Below the pieces are notes generated by a model. That model worked only from the letters and a program-made list of their open reading frames with translations. It made no database searches and was not told the origin of the DNA. The translations under genes and the position numbers were made by a program. Positions 53,801 to 64,000 of a stretch of 64,000 nt of DNA are shown here, piece by piece. The stretch lies in NCBI GenBank assembly GCA_013398275.1, contig VZSE01005034.1, forward strand, positions 1,189,253 through 1,253,252, read 5' to 3'. The first letter of the stretch is position 1; every line of letters starts with the position of its first letter. Source of the DNA: Promerops cafer (taxonomy: Eukaryota; Chordata; Aves; Passeriformes; Nectariniidae).

Positions 53801-55888
53801 AGTGGTAGCTTACCTGTGGGAAGGTGCTATTAACCCAGCTGCTCTTTTAGGAGTTAGGAATACATTAACTCAAAGAGAATTTGATGCAAAATTATTTTAC
53901 ACCATTTCTTAGCTTCCCACTGAATGAAAGTACTAAGGCTGGGGAAGGAAACTATTGAGTCATTGGTGCTACTTGATGGAGCAATTCTAGTTTAATTTCT
54001 CTGTCTTTCTGGGAACCTCGTCATCCCTCTTTCTGTTAGATAAGACTGAAAAGATGAACTTTGTATTCCTGCATATAAAATTTCTGAGGTACTCTGTCTA
54101 GAAAATAAAAAAAACTTTTACTTATAAAGAAGAAATAGGAGAAACTTGTGGAGAGGATTTTTACTGGAGTACACTAAGTGTGAGTGCTTTTAGCTCAGCG
54201 GAGGCAGGTATTGTGTGTGCATATTTGTGGGTGAGAGAAAAATGCTTTCAAAAACACACACATTTTTCAGTGCAGGTAGAATAACAGTTTTCGGTCCTGA
54301 GAATACTCAGGTGACAGACAAAGTACTGCTTAAAGAAACTTTGAGCTGAAGTGTTATTTCTACAGCCATTATCAGCTGCATTCCCATGACTATAATGCCT
54401 TCCTCCAGAGAGAGAGGAAAGCTAACACAGCTTCTAGCAATTCACAGGAAATACGCTTTCATTTCTTCAGAAAGGAGCAGAGGGAGTACTAGGTGAAAAA
54501 ATTAACTTTGTTGAGACAAGAATTTCAGCACAGAAGCAGACATGCAATGCACAATTATGTGAGAAGTTAAAGCCCCAGTCACACCATGGGGAATCCTAAG
54601 GCCTCTAGTTTCTAATGGTGTGGTGGCACTTGAGACTAGATGAGCATTTGTGCTTTCAGACTACAGCCCATGCAGTGAGGTAATAAAAGTTTTCAATTGC
54701 CAGCTGTAAATCACCTTAAAGAATTCTAGATTTTTAATCTTCCATGCTTAAAATGATACTGCTTCATGTATTATTAATCAAAGACCATGGTCTGTATGAA
54801 GACAGCATAGATTCATGCTAGATGGAGCCACACCACATTTACAGCATTTGATAGGTTGACTCACAGAGATAAAAAGTTTCTGCAATTGTTAGATGAAACA
54901 AGCGCACAAGAAGGTAGCCCAGAGCTGAAAATCTCTTCAAGAGACCCCATTGTGCAGTCTTTCCAGTTTCATTCCTCTCTCCAAAGAGCTGTGTAGTTTT
55001 AAAAATACATTTCTCAGTTATTTCTGTTTCCTTTTCAGTACTTCATTATAATATATTATGGAACTCTGTCAGCACAGATCTTTTCCACATGAGAGACATG
55101 CCACTGAGAGACTTTTGAAATGTAGGATAAGCAAGGGTTAAAAACTGATCAGTGAAACAAGCTAATGCCTCCAAATTGCATTTGATAATTCTATGTTGTC
55201 TCAAAATATCCAGTGAGAGATGTTTCATGAAATGTTATTTAAAAAATAATGTTTGTCTGGATTAGAAGATTTTTTTAACATATGTATTATGTACAGAAAA
55301 ATGCTGACTGCACAGAAGAGTGAGAAGAAAAAGCCTGCTTGTCAAAGTACAATATTTATTAGGCAGTGTTCTGTGTGCTGGGTAACTGAATTCACTGCAC
55401 TGCTTGCACACTTGGGCTGTAGCCACTAGCCTGGTGATCTGGAGTGTCAGGACAGAGGGAAAGAAACAACAAGTGACTCCTCTGCACTTTGGAAAGCAGG
55501 AAAAAAGCCATGAATATCTTTTCAGAAATACAGAGGGCTGTGTGAAATATTTCTAGTCATGTCAGTGTTTTAAAACAAGCATTCCCAGCCCCCAGATCAA
55601 ATAGAGAAGTTCCATTTGGAACGTGGGAACGTGGGTCTGGGCACTGTGCATGTCCACATCTGCACTGAATACATCATCTGTCTCAGATATGAAAGTGAAA
55701 ATACCAGGGATCATGAGAGAAACAGACAGCCAAAGGAGATGATGGGAAGCAGTAAGATTTTGAATCTGACTTCAGTGATTTTTCTTGGTATTGAAGGAAA
55801 GAGTTAATGTCTGGAACACTTACGTATAGCATATCTAATGCACTGAGATGAGCAAATTATCTAGGGTTGAGCTAAAAAGAACCCTAGT
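50848..55888. other. Unique AT-rich non-coding sequence
   Basis: No gene is supported. Open frames reach 96 codons at most. Simple tracts are T14 at 51465-51478, T12 at 51544-51555 and A14 at 52455-52468. A 12-bp motif, TTGGACACTGTC, occurs twice within about 30 bp near 53326-53365. 53040-53290 is locally GC-richer without a recognisable feature. Confidence 0.55.
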
Positions 55889-56030
55889 TTTAGACTACAA
55901 GAGAAAGACCACTGCTTTGAACTAGAAGAAGTCAAAAAAACCTGCTTTGAACTACAAAAAGAAGTACCAGTAAGAAAAACCTTGCTTTCCTTGAGCAGCA
56001 GCAGAATTCTGCTTTGAAATACAAGTAGTG
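55889..56030. repeat. Degenerate tandem repeat (~30-60 bp units)
   Basis: The motif CTGCTTTGAA followed by a variant of CTACAA/CTAGAA recurs at 55912, 55942 and 56009, with a related ACTACAAGAGAAAGACC at 55894. Between the motifs lie A-rich stretches with AAAACCTGC/AAAACCTTGC. Spacing is unequal, so the array is old or has suffered indels. No function is visible. Confidence 0.5.
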
Positions 56031-59000
56031 GGGTAAATCCTATCATATTCTGAAATGAATTTAAATAAGAAATTCACTTGCAAAACAAAGACAAAACCTG
56101 GGTTTGGGCATTTGAAAGGAAACAAAGAGAAACAGCTGTAAATACAGCAGCAGAGTTGTCTTGTCTAATGGTCAACACCTAAGACTGGAAAGAACTTCTG
56201 AGTCCTGGTTGCTGCTAAAATTTGGTCTGTCCTGAGTGGCGTTACTTGACCAGGTACTTCACTTGCCTTCTCAGTAAAGCATCCCTAACTCTGCTTACCT
56301 ACCTCACAGAAGTGGAGATACTTTTCACAGTGCTTTGAAGGTGTTAAGCCTTATGTACATGATAAGTATTGTTATTATACTTTGCTATGGATGATTGCAA
56401 TGCAAAGGGGAGAATAAAAGCCTGCTTTAATATAGAAAAGAACATTCTAGCTGTAAACATGAATAGGTAATGTAGGAAAAAAATTCAAAAGGCTGAATAA
56501 AAGGATATAAAAGAGATGGCGGAGAAAGAAGTAGGCAAAAACACCCTTCCAAGCACATCCATCTTCTGAGAGATGGAAATGGCTCAGAAATGACTTGCAA
56601 CAGAGTGAATTTCCACACGGAAATGACTTGCAGCTAGGAAAGTTCTGTTTGCTCCCCTCCTACCGGATGAAGGCGGCCTCTTGCTGTCACATTGCCATCT
56701 GGTGGGGAAAGGTGACAGGCTTTCACAGCCTATGCTCTCCCGGGAAGGTTACCCAGGAAGAGCTGAGGCAGGAGCCACCAGGTATTGACACCACAAGTGC
56801 TGCTGCCTGCCAAGACCACGGACTGATCCCCGTGGGTGCTTCACTGTACCGAGAAGACTGACTGTGCTAAGCTGAGAGCAAACACAATATGCGATGGGTA
56901 GACAGGAGAAAGCCAGTCACGCTCAAGTGTAAGTGCTGAGTAGTTCACAAAATATATGCTTACAGAGACACATGGGGAAACAAATTCCAAAGACTGGGTC
57001 CTTCATCCACTCATCTGTATCCTGTAGCTTGTTCTTCTCTTTAATATTTTCAGTAAAAAATGGAGAAATAATGAGACAGAGCATATGGACTTGTGCTTCA
57101 GGATGCGTTGCACAAAGAGCTTGCTTTGGTTGGCCTGATAATTATGTCTAGCATGATGAAGATATATGAGGAAAACCCAAAATTAACTTTCTCTTGCAAA
57201 AAAATAAAAATGTGGTGAATTCTAGTGTGGTTGGTTTTTTTGTTGTTGTTTTTTGTTTTGTTTTTTTTTTTTTTTTACTCAAGCACACACAGAGAAAAGT
57301 GACAATGAACCTGGCTGGTGGCTGGAACAGAAAGGCCCATATTCTGCAGAATGTTTTGCCATTTCAGAAGTGGCTACTAATTGTGGTAAAATTTTTTGCA
57401 TCTCCAAACAAAGTCAACTAGTTAAGGGAAAATTTTCCAATGAAAATGTTAGCATTTGTGGGCTAAAGGTTATTTCCAGTATATGACGAGTCAATTGAAA
57501 CAGGAATGCCCCAGGTAAAACTAGATTCCCTGTAGTTACTTTATCTTCATGAATTCAATGATTAAAGTCAGTCTTGTTCAGGGAGGCCAGATTCTGAGTT
57601 CGTTTTCACCCGTTTGTCAGATCACCTCTGCTGAGTCCATTCATCAGCCCTGCAGCAGGAAGGTTTTCTGGCATCATTCAAAGGCATCAAAACAGAAAGT
57701 CCTTCAAATATTGATTCTGCCACTAAGAATTAGGCATACTGTTCCATTTGATTTTTATGGATTGTTACCTTCCTCATGGACCCTCCTATTGCAGGTTCCC
57801 CTGAGACTGATGAACATGCATGCTAAACAGAACCTATCAAACATTATTCCTCATTCATTTTAAACCATACATTTCAACAAGCAGGATGGAATTCAGCATC
57901 CCACAAAGAGCTGCTAGGGGACTGCAATACAGCTTCTTGTCAGACCAAAAGCAGTAAGGACTTCTGTACTGCCAAAAGACATCCTACATGGGGAACAACA
58001 GAGCCCTTCAAAGCTGGATGGTTGATTTAAAAGACACTGGTGTAAACTTTCTCCTGCTTCATAAATCCTTTGCAAAAATGGAGTATGGATCAATTTTCCC
58101 CTCACCATTTGTGATGACCCTTTTCTCAACATCATGATGCAGCCTGGACAGCAATAGCCTAGGCAACCTTTTGGCCAGTGATAAGATGGTGTGACATCAA
58201 ACTCTCGCCACACTTCTTTACAAGCACCAACTGGTACCATGTTCTATCAGCACCAGATAGAACCCTTGGACTTTCCACAATTTACATGACTGATTTTAGG
58301 GTTTTGTCCTGTGACTCAAGGGAGATTAGCAACATTGTGCTATTTTGCCATACATTGTTTAAGCTCTGGGGCACATAATGTGTTGGCTTCCTGAAGCAAA
58401 AGAACTGTCAACATTCGGAAAGTGAAGAATGGACCCTTATAACTTAACTAGGGATGGAGAAAATTAGGAGCACAAGGAACTGAGTGCAAGAGAAATGGAG
58501 ATACCATGGTGTGGGAAGCAGCTGAGTGTTTGTACTAGCAAAGGTCCTTCTGCAGGACCTCTGTGGAGCACCTTCCTCTGACTCCTGCTGTTTAGCTAGG
58601 CTGAGCACCACCTGTCTTGATAGCAAGCAGAAAAGGACCAGGATCCAGCAAGAGAAGACTTCATTTAGGTTTTATCAGAGTGGTGTAATGGTCTCATGGA
58701 AAGTGAAGCAGAGCAGTCTTTCTGCCTCTACAGTTTAGATCAATGTGTACAGGCTGCCCAGGTCTATTAATGTGCAATTTTTCCCTTTTTTGTACCCTGA
58801 AGGATGCCTTCTCTTCTTGAATTCTGTTGTGGCACTGATTTAGAGGGTGGGTTTAGATGAATATAACTAAAGTTTCTCTAACTCAAAATAACTATCTTTT
58901 AGCTTAGAAATCTAAAAATTACTTTAGCTAAGTGTATGTTGAAACATGAAAGACTGCCAAAATTAGGTGATTACTGGAACAGAACATATTCTGCTCTAGA

Positions 59001-62000
59001 CCATTATCCTGGAGGTTAGCTAAGTCTCTTCACATAATAAAAACTTAAATTCCACAATATGAAGCTTTGATAATCCCTTCAGTATGATAAGGTACTTTCT
59101 CCTTCCTGTCTGCATGATTTTTATTACATAACACTGAATTCTGCTTAAATATGTCTCTCAATTCTTGTAGGCTGTGTGGAATTTAAATAGTCTTAAAAAC
59201 AGGTGCCATTCAGCATGGTGTTTTAGGAATATAGGGTTTGATCCTCCCTTACAGAATCCACAGGTTAACTAGTTCCACAAATTCAAGATGAGAGCAAGGT
59301 GGGTGGGAAGCCTTATCAAATCTGATTATTAAATAAACACTGTGGCATATGACAGCAGTTTAAGAAAAAAACTAGTGAAGAACGAACTCTACAGAGTGCA
59401 TCATAGCCACTCCTTCCCAGGATTGTTATGTAAGATGCAAAGTCATAGATGCCGAGAGAGAAAAAAATGCAAAATACTTTTTGCAGATCTCCAGTATTTC
59501 TGGAACATGGCTAGGGGGGATAGTGTTACACACGTTTTCTTGTTTCTTTATTTGTTAGGTGCCATCCGTATGGGAACTCAAAGTTCCTCACAGAAGTCAT
59601 ACTGATATTTGTCTGTGGGCATATTCTGCCCCAGCAGGAGTATGACAAGTCAAGGGATGAGCAAACACCCCAAGCCCATGACTTGGCACTACAAGCATTA
59701 CTGCAGCATAGCAATAGGAGAGGCTCAAACATGAAATCAGTCAGGCACAGTTCGTTTGGGTTTACAGGTTGTATAGTGAAGAAGCATTTGTTGATTGAGC
59801 CAACGCCACTGTAACAAAACTGATTAAGTTATAGCAAGATACATTCATCAGCATTTAATAGCTCAAGTATAAGGCAGAAGGAAAAATGATAATGCACTTG
59901 CCATTTTCACACTCTTTAGCAATTCCAACTTTTACCTTGGAAACTTCTTATTTCGCTCAATATCTTGCAGGACAGAGCTCTTTATATGACTATTTAATTA
60001 AAACCAATTATCACACAATGATCCCATTTTCTGCATTGCTTTACTCTGAATTGACATCAGCTTGAAAATTAAAGCTCCAAACCAGTTGTGAAAGCCTTTT
60101 ATATCTGGTTTTCATTAGTTCATATTAAACAATTCATGGGCTTGATTTTCACTTCAGTGAGCCTTGTCATAAAACGTGCTTAGACATAATGGTGATATCA
60201 CATAAGAAGTGAAATGAATTAATAGATCAGCAGAAACACTAACTAGCAGACATTTTTTTCTCACACAAGTTATTATTTTGCAGATATACTTGTCAGTCAT
60301 GTGCGTGATATACTGAGAACATGAGAGTGGGAAAGCAGCACTAAGTCAAGAGGATGCTTTGACACTGTATTCTGTGTTCATTTGCTAAAGCAGGTGTGTA
60401 GTCAGCAAATCTCTGCTGAAGGGAATTATCCTTTAGATGGTCTCTTTTTAGTATTATAATGGTGCCACTAAAGCTGCAATAATTAAGGATCTCTTAGCAT
60501 TTCATTACAAAACCATATTTTCAAGTGGATATATAAATTGCATATAGAGAAAATTTGCTTCTCGTTCAAATATCTTCCTAAAATTAGCATTCTGAGTGGG
60601 TTCTTAAAAAACACACATATTAATTTGTTGATAAGAATGAGTTAATGAATATTCAGCTCGGAAACCATGGAGGAACAGCTGTAACCCAGTAAGACAAAAT
60701 GGCTTAGTGCCTTCCAGATCTGTGCAAATATTGTATAAAATGTAATGTACAAAATGCCCCTGTGCACACAAGCAGAAGCTGTGCAGCAGAAATGTATCTG
60801 TTTAGCAGGCAGGGAGCATCTTTGCATTTAGAGGGTTTTGATGTTTGGTGGAAGGCCTGTGCAGGTTAACTGAAAACACAAATCTGCAAGATCTCATGTA
60901 TTATTAACCTTATTAAAAGGTTAGAAGAAGAGATTTACGGTATAGCTTGCCTAAGATTGCAGTGAGGAGAAAAGCATTTCTCTCAGTCAGGTCATGTCCA
61001 TTCCAATAAACTGTTTTGCCTAAATCATCCTCCATATTCTCTTTATATATTTCAACAGAAGGTTGAAATCAGCTATAGAAGCAGCAGACTGGAAATCTGC
61101 ATAGCTTGTGGATGGTGAGTCTGGCTAGTTAAGCTGGCATAAGTGAGGGGAATTTCTCTGCTAGCTGGGGTGCTTTAGCCCAGAATTAAGCAGGTTGACA
61201 CCTTGGCAGCATGGCCAGGCACTCTGGCCTGCAAATGTCAATTGCCCTTGTTGATGCAGTGAAAATTGAGTGCTTTCACTCTCTTCCCATTCAGGATCTT
61301 CCCAGTGCCAAGGTGAGATTTGAACCCTCTTTATAGGATGTGAAACAGTTCAGGAAGGGCTCTCCACAGGTAAACATGGCAGTGGCAATAATGTTATTCC
61401 TTGTCAGGCTCCGTTCTGTTATTTTGGTCTTTGACTTCCACAAAGAGTGTGTTTGCCACGTAGGAGTTAGGCAGAGAGGGATCAACTCTGTGCTTCTGGC
61501 TTGGGACACCAAATGCTTTCCACAGCATTGCCACAGAGAATTCTGGGGCCTGAGCTCTGTCTTACATGTGTAGAAAAGCAACAAATGGAAAACAAGGATT
61601 TAACCAGGAAAATACTTAAAAAAAAAAAAAAAAAATTATATATTTGCTGCCCTATTGAAGTGTGTATTTAACTTTACTTTAAAACACCTAAACATTTTTT
61701 TCAGATTTATTCAGTATTTACTCAAAAGACTGAAACAGCTCTTTTTGGAACATACAGTGATATAATGTTCTAAAAATAAAAAAGACTATTAATTAGCTAT
61801 TTATGCAACAGATGGCTAGTGAATTAAATAATACAAGTTTTAGAAAACTTCATAATTATGTGGTTTTGCCAGAGAGCTTGGTCAAATCTGTATAGAAAGA
61901 TGGAAAAATATGAAAATCCAAAGGATGCCATTAAAATTCAAATGCAAATTACAAAAGCACCAAAGTTCCCTTTTAAGGACTTGCACAGTCCAACAGAAAA

Positions 62001-62114
62001 TATCTGCTCCCCCAATTTTGTTTTGTGGGAGCTACTTCTAATTCATGGCAGTATAACTAGAAGCAGAACTAAAGGTGAACTTTTGTTCTCTATAAATCAT
62101 GCTATTCTGCTTAC
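56031..62114. other. Unique AT-rich non-coding sequence
   Basis: No gene is supported. The longest open frame is 108 codons (57914-58240, minus). T-rich tracts lie at 57235-57276, a run of T interrupted by G, and A19 at 61618-61636. 56640-56840 is locally GC-richer. 59980-60260 is rich in ATTA/TAAT cores and has the texture of a conserved non-coding element, which cannot be verified here. Around 61280-61320 there is an acceptor, 18 bases, then GTGAGA; that is too short to call an exon. Confidence 0.55.

Positions 62115-62160
<46 letters not shown>
62115..62160. repeat. (ATT)n trinucleotide microsatellite
   Basis: This is a perfect TAT/ATT repeat of 46 bp, about 15 units, directly before GACTTAAATAG. 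The 107-codon frame at 61858-62181 runs into it and gains a poly-Ile tail, which marks that frame as non-coding. Confidence 0.97.
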
Positions 62161-63123
62161 GACTTAAATAGTTCTATTTAAGCTGTCAGTGTGTCAGATT
62201 CTTGACACTAAACTATACTAAACCATAGCTCCTGTTGGAATTATCCATTGCATATCTAATACTTGCATAACTAATCCCTCAAATTATATAAAACAAGGCC
62301 TGTGTGTGGTGAAATACATCAACCTTTCACATATTTATCAGGAAATATACAAGATCGAGTCCACTTTCTACATAAAGATACCAAAAGAAATATATGTACA
62401 AAACGTTTCAAATCCTAATGCTCTGGTTTAAGTAAGTATTAAGTTAGTATTAAGCTTGGGTTTTGACAGCCTGATTCATTACAGTTATTTCAACTTAATT
62501 TGAATGTTATCTTCTGCATGTCCTCTCCATTATTCTTTCATATTGCAATGCCCCATTTTTAAGCAAGAAATGAATTTGCACTACAATTATGGCCCCTTTA
62601 GCTGCCCATTCATGTAATCTGACATCTTGAATAGGTGACATCTGAGCCAGGTGCTGTGGAAAGCCAGCCTGTTCCACCTACAGAATGATGGTCATTTTCC
62701 TACTTGAACAAAATGATGATTTTTTTCATGATAAACAGCCCATACTTATTAAACTAATAGTTCTAATACTGACATTACAATTCCATGAAGTGGAAAAATT
62801 CTTTTTTTTCATACCTTTTTAATTCACTTTGTAAGCGTCCTATTCTCATTTCAGCTATGTAGAGCACAAGTACCAGTTCACTGCCTCTAAATGTTCATAT
62901 TCCAGTCAGGATGAGTGTTAACAAGACCCCTTTTTAAAATTTAATTCTAACAATACTCTCTTTTAAAATTTTATTGTATATTTTACTTAGTGCTTCATGT
63001 CCTACATTCATGTGAGATCAGAAACCAATTTTTATCACAAAAGGAAACAAAAAGGTCTCTATTCCTCATACCTGCAGAAACAAAAAAAGATTTGAATCTG
63101 TTATCTGGACATCAGATAAGACC
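62161..63123. other. Unique AT-rich non-coding sequence
   Basis: Nothing is recognised; the only open frame of note has 71 codons (62990-63205). Short direct repeats occur, such as CTTTTTAAAATTTAATT against CTTTTAAAATTTTATT near 62931-62975, and AGTATTAAG twice near 62436-62455. These are expected in DNA this AT-rich. Confidence 0.55.
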
Positions 63124-63719
63124 CGGAAAAGAACAAAATGAACAGCAGTTGTGTCACGGTTTTAAAATCTTGCTGCTTTTAAATGAAGTACGCAGTGGGA
63201 TTTGATTAAAAGCGGGTTTTGGTGCTGGCAGAAGGCTTTGCTGGGTGGGTGTCAGGAAGATCTCCCATTCTGCTGCCTGGCCCAAAGCTCAGGACACAGA
63301 GGCTGGGCTGCCATTAGGAAGCGCCGCGATCCAGTCTGTGGGGCCCTCCCACCACCGTGATCACTTGCGGCCGAGTAGATGAGAGGAGAGATGGCTGCTA
63401 AAAATACACGGCTCTCAAGAGCTGAAAAGCGAGCAGGAACAATAGTGTGATGCCCTCCAGAAACTAAGGGTGGGAAAAGGGCACAAGGGGGAGGAAGCAC
63501 AGGGAAAACTGAGAGGAGCTGTACAGAAAAGTCAAAGGGGAAGCAAAGCAGGTGACCTACAAACCAGCCACTACTTTTTGGGAAAGAGCTTTTCTCTTGG
63601 AAGTCAGAAGAGAAAGAATGACCAGTTGTAGATATGGAGTAAATGTGATCCAACTGTGTTGAGCAGAACCTATAAAGAAAGCCATTCTTAGTTAAAAAAA
63701 TTAGATTAAAATTCTGTTT
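63124..63719. other. CpG-richer, GC-richer patch; possible regulatory element
   Basis: About 12 CpG dinucleotides fall in 63124-63430, eight of them in 63301-63440 (for example GCGCCGCG at 63321 and GCGGCCG at 63367). CpG is rare in the rest of the window. The patch is much smaller than a typical CpG island. It carries the window's longest open frame, 160 codons on the minus strand (63252-63734), whose predicted product has no domain I recognise and no visible Kozak, splice or polyadenylation support. A CpG-containing enhancer or a distal promoter would fit; so would a chance patch. Confidence 0.3.
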
Positions 63720-64000
63720 ATTTGAACTGCACACATTTTTTTAATAGGACCAGAGCTAAGTAGTCATCAGAATGGCTTTTCAACTAAATTCCATTTCTTA
63801 ACACTTTAGTATTTTTATTTCTTCTATCAACATTTTTCCCCTTTCAGAAGAAATTAAAANATTTGAACTGCACACATTTTTTTAATAGGACCAGAGCTAA
63901 GTAGTCATCAGAATGGCTTTTCAACTAAATTCCATTTCTTAACACTTTAGTATTTTTATTTCTTCTATCAACATTTTTCCCCTTTCAGAAGAAATTAAAA
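63720..64000. repeat. Exact 140-bp direct duplication around an N (probable assembly artefact)
   Basis: Bases 63720-63859 and 63861-64000 are identical over all 140 positions, separated only by one N at 63860. The second copy runs to the window end, so the repeat may extend further. Perfect identity meeting exactly at a gap symbol is the signature of two contig ends that overlap but were not merged. A genuine tandem duplication is possible but less likely. Confidence 0.9.

Noticed and set aside
61288..61315. Microexon-like acceptor, 18 bases, then GTGAGA
   Set aside because: AG and GT pairs this close are common by chance, and nothing upstream or downstream in the window forms a matching exon.
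63252..63734. 160-codon open frame on the minus strand, the longest in the window
   Set aside because: It sits on a GC-richer patch where stop codons are rarer. No domain is recognisable, there is no splice or polyadenylation context, and its start lies next to the duplicated contig end. Length alone is within chance for 64 kb.

Overview
This window looks like gene-poor, AT-rich DNA from a bird macrochromosome, either intergenic or deep inside an intron. I find no protein-coding gene, rRNA, functional tRNA, CRISPR array or intact mobile element that I can defend. The bird assignment rests on four retroposon fragments. Three carry the 3' end of CR1, the dominant avian LINE. The fourth, at 5248-5382, is a SINE with a tRNA-Ile-derived head (anticodon AAT) and a CR1-type tail. 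That head/tail combination is what I know as TguSINE1, first described from zebra finch, so a passerine songbird is the most likely source. The species cannot be named from this alone.

Layout. 1-5247 is unique sequence with one imperfect ~48-bp tandem duplication (1726-1809). 5248-5382 is the SINE on the minus strand. 5383-20334 is unique sequence with a single N at 9530. 20335-20776 is a CR1 3' fragment on the plus strand, followed by a short minus-strand CR1 tail at 21443-21515. 22903-22969 is a weak candidate for a 3'-terminal exon. 22970-44149 is unique sequence with a 21-bp A run. 44150-44240 is a (CATC)n microsatellite, followed 200 bp later by a minus-strand CR1 fragment (44439-44693). 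50670-50847 is a perfect 20-bp-period minisatellite that is all purine on the plus strand. 55889-56030 is a degenerate tandem repeat. 62115-62160 is (ATT)n. 63124-63430 is a small CpG-richer island. The window ends in an exact 140-bp duplication on either side of a single N, best read as an assembly artefact.

Open reading frames are numerous but short: the longest is 160 codons and most are 60-130. They lie on both strands, show no recognisable domains, and several are translations of simple repeats. That is what chance gives in 64 kb of AT-rich DNA. Candidate regulatory or exonic elements are offered as low-confidence hypotheses because conservation cannot be tested from one sequence. I did not find a new biological system here. 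The observations most worth checking are the false duplication at the end, the SINE, the homopurine minisatellite, the CpG cluster and the possible terminal exon.
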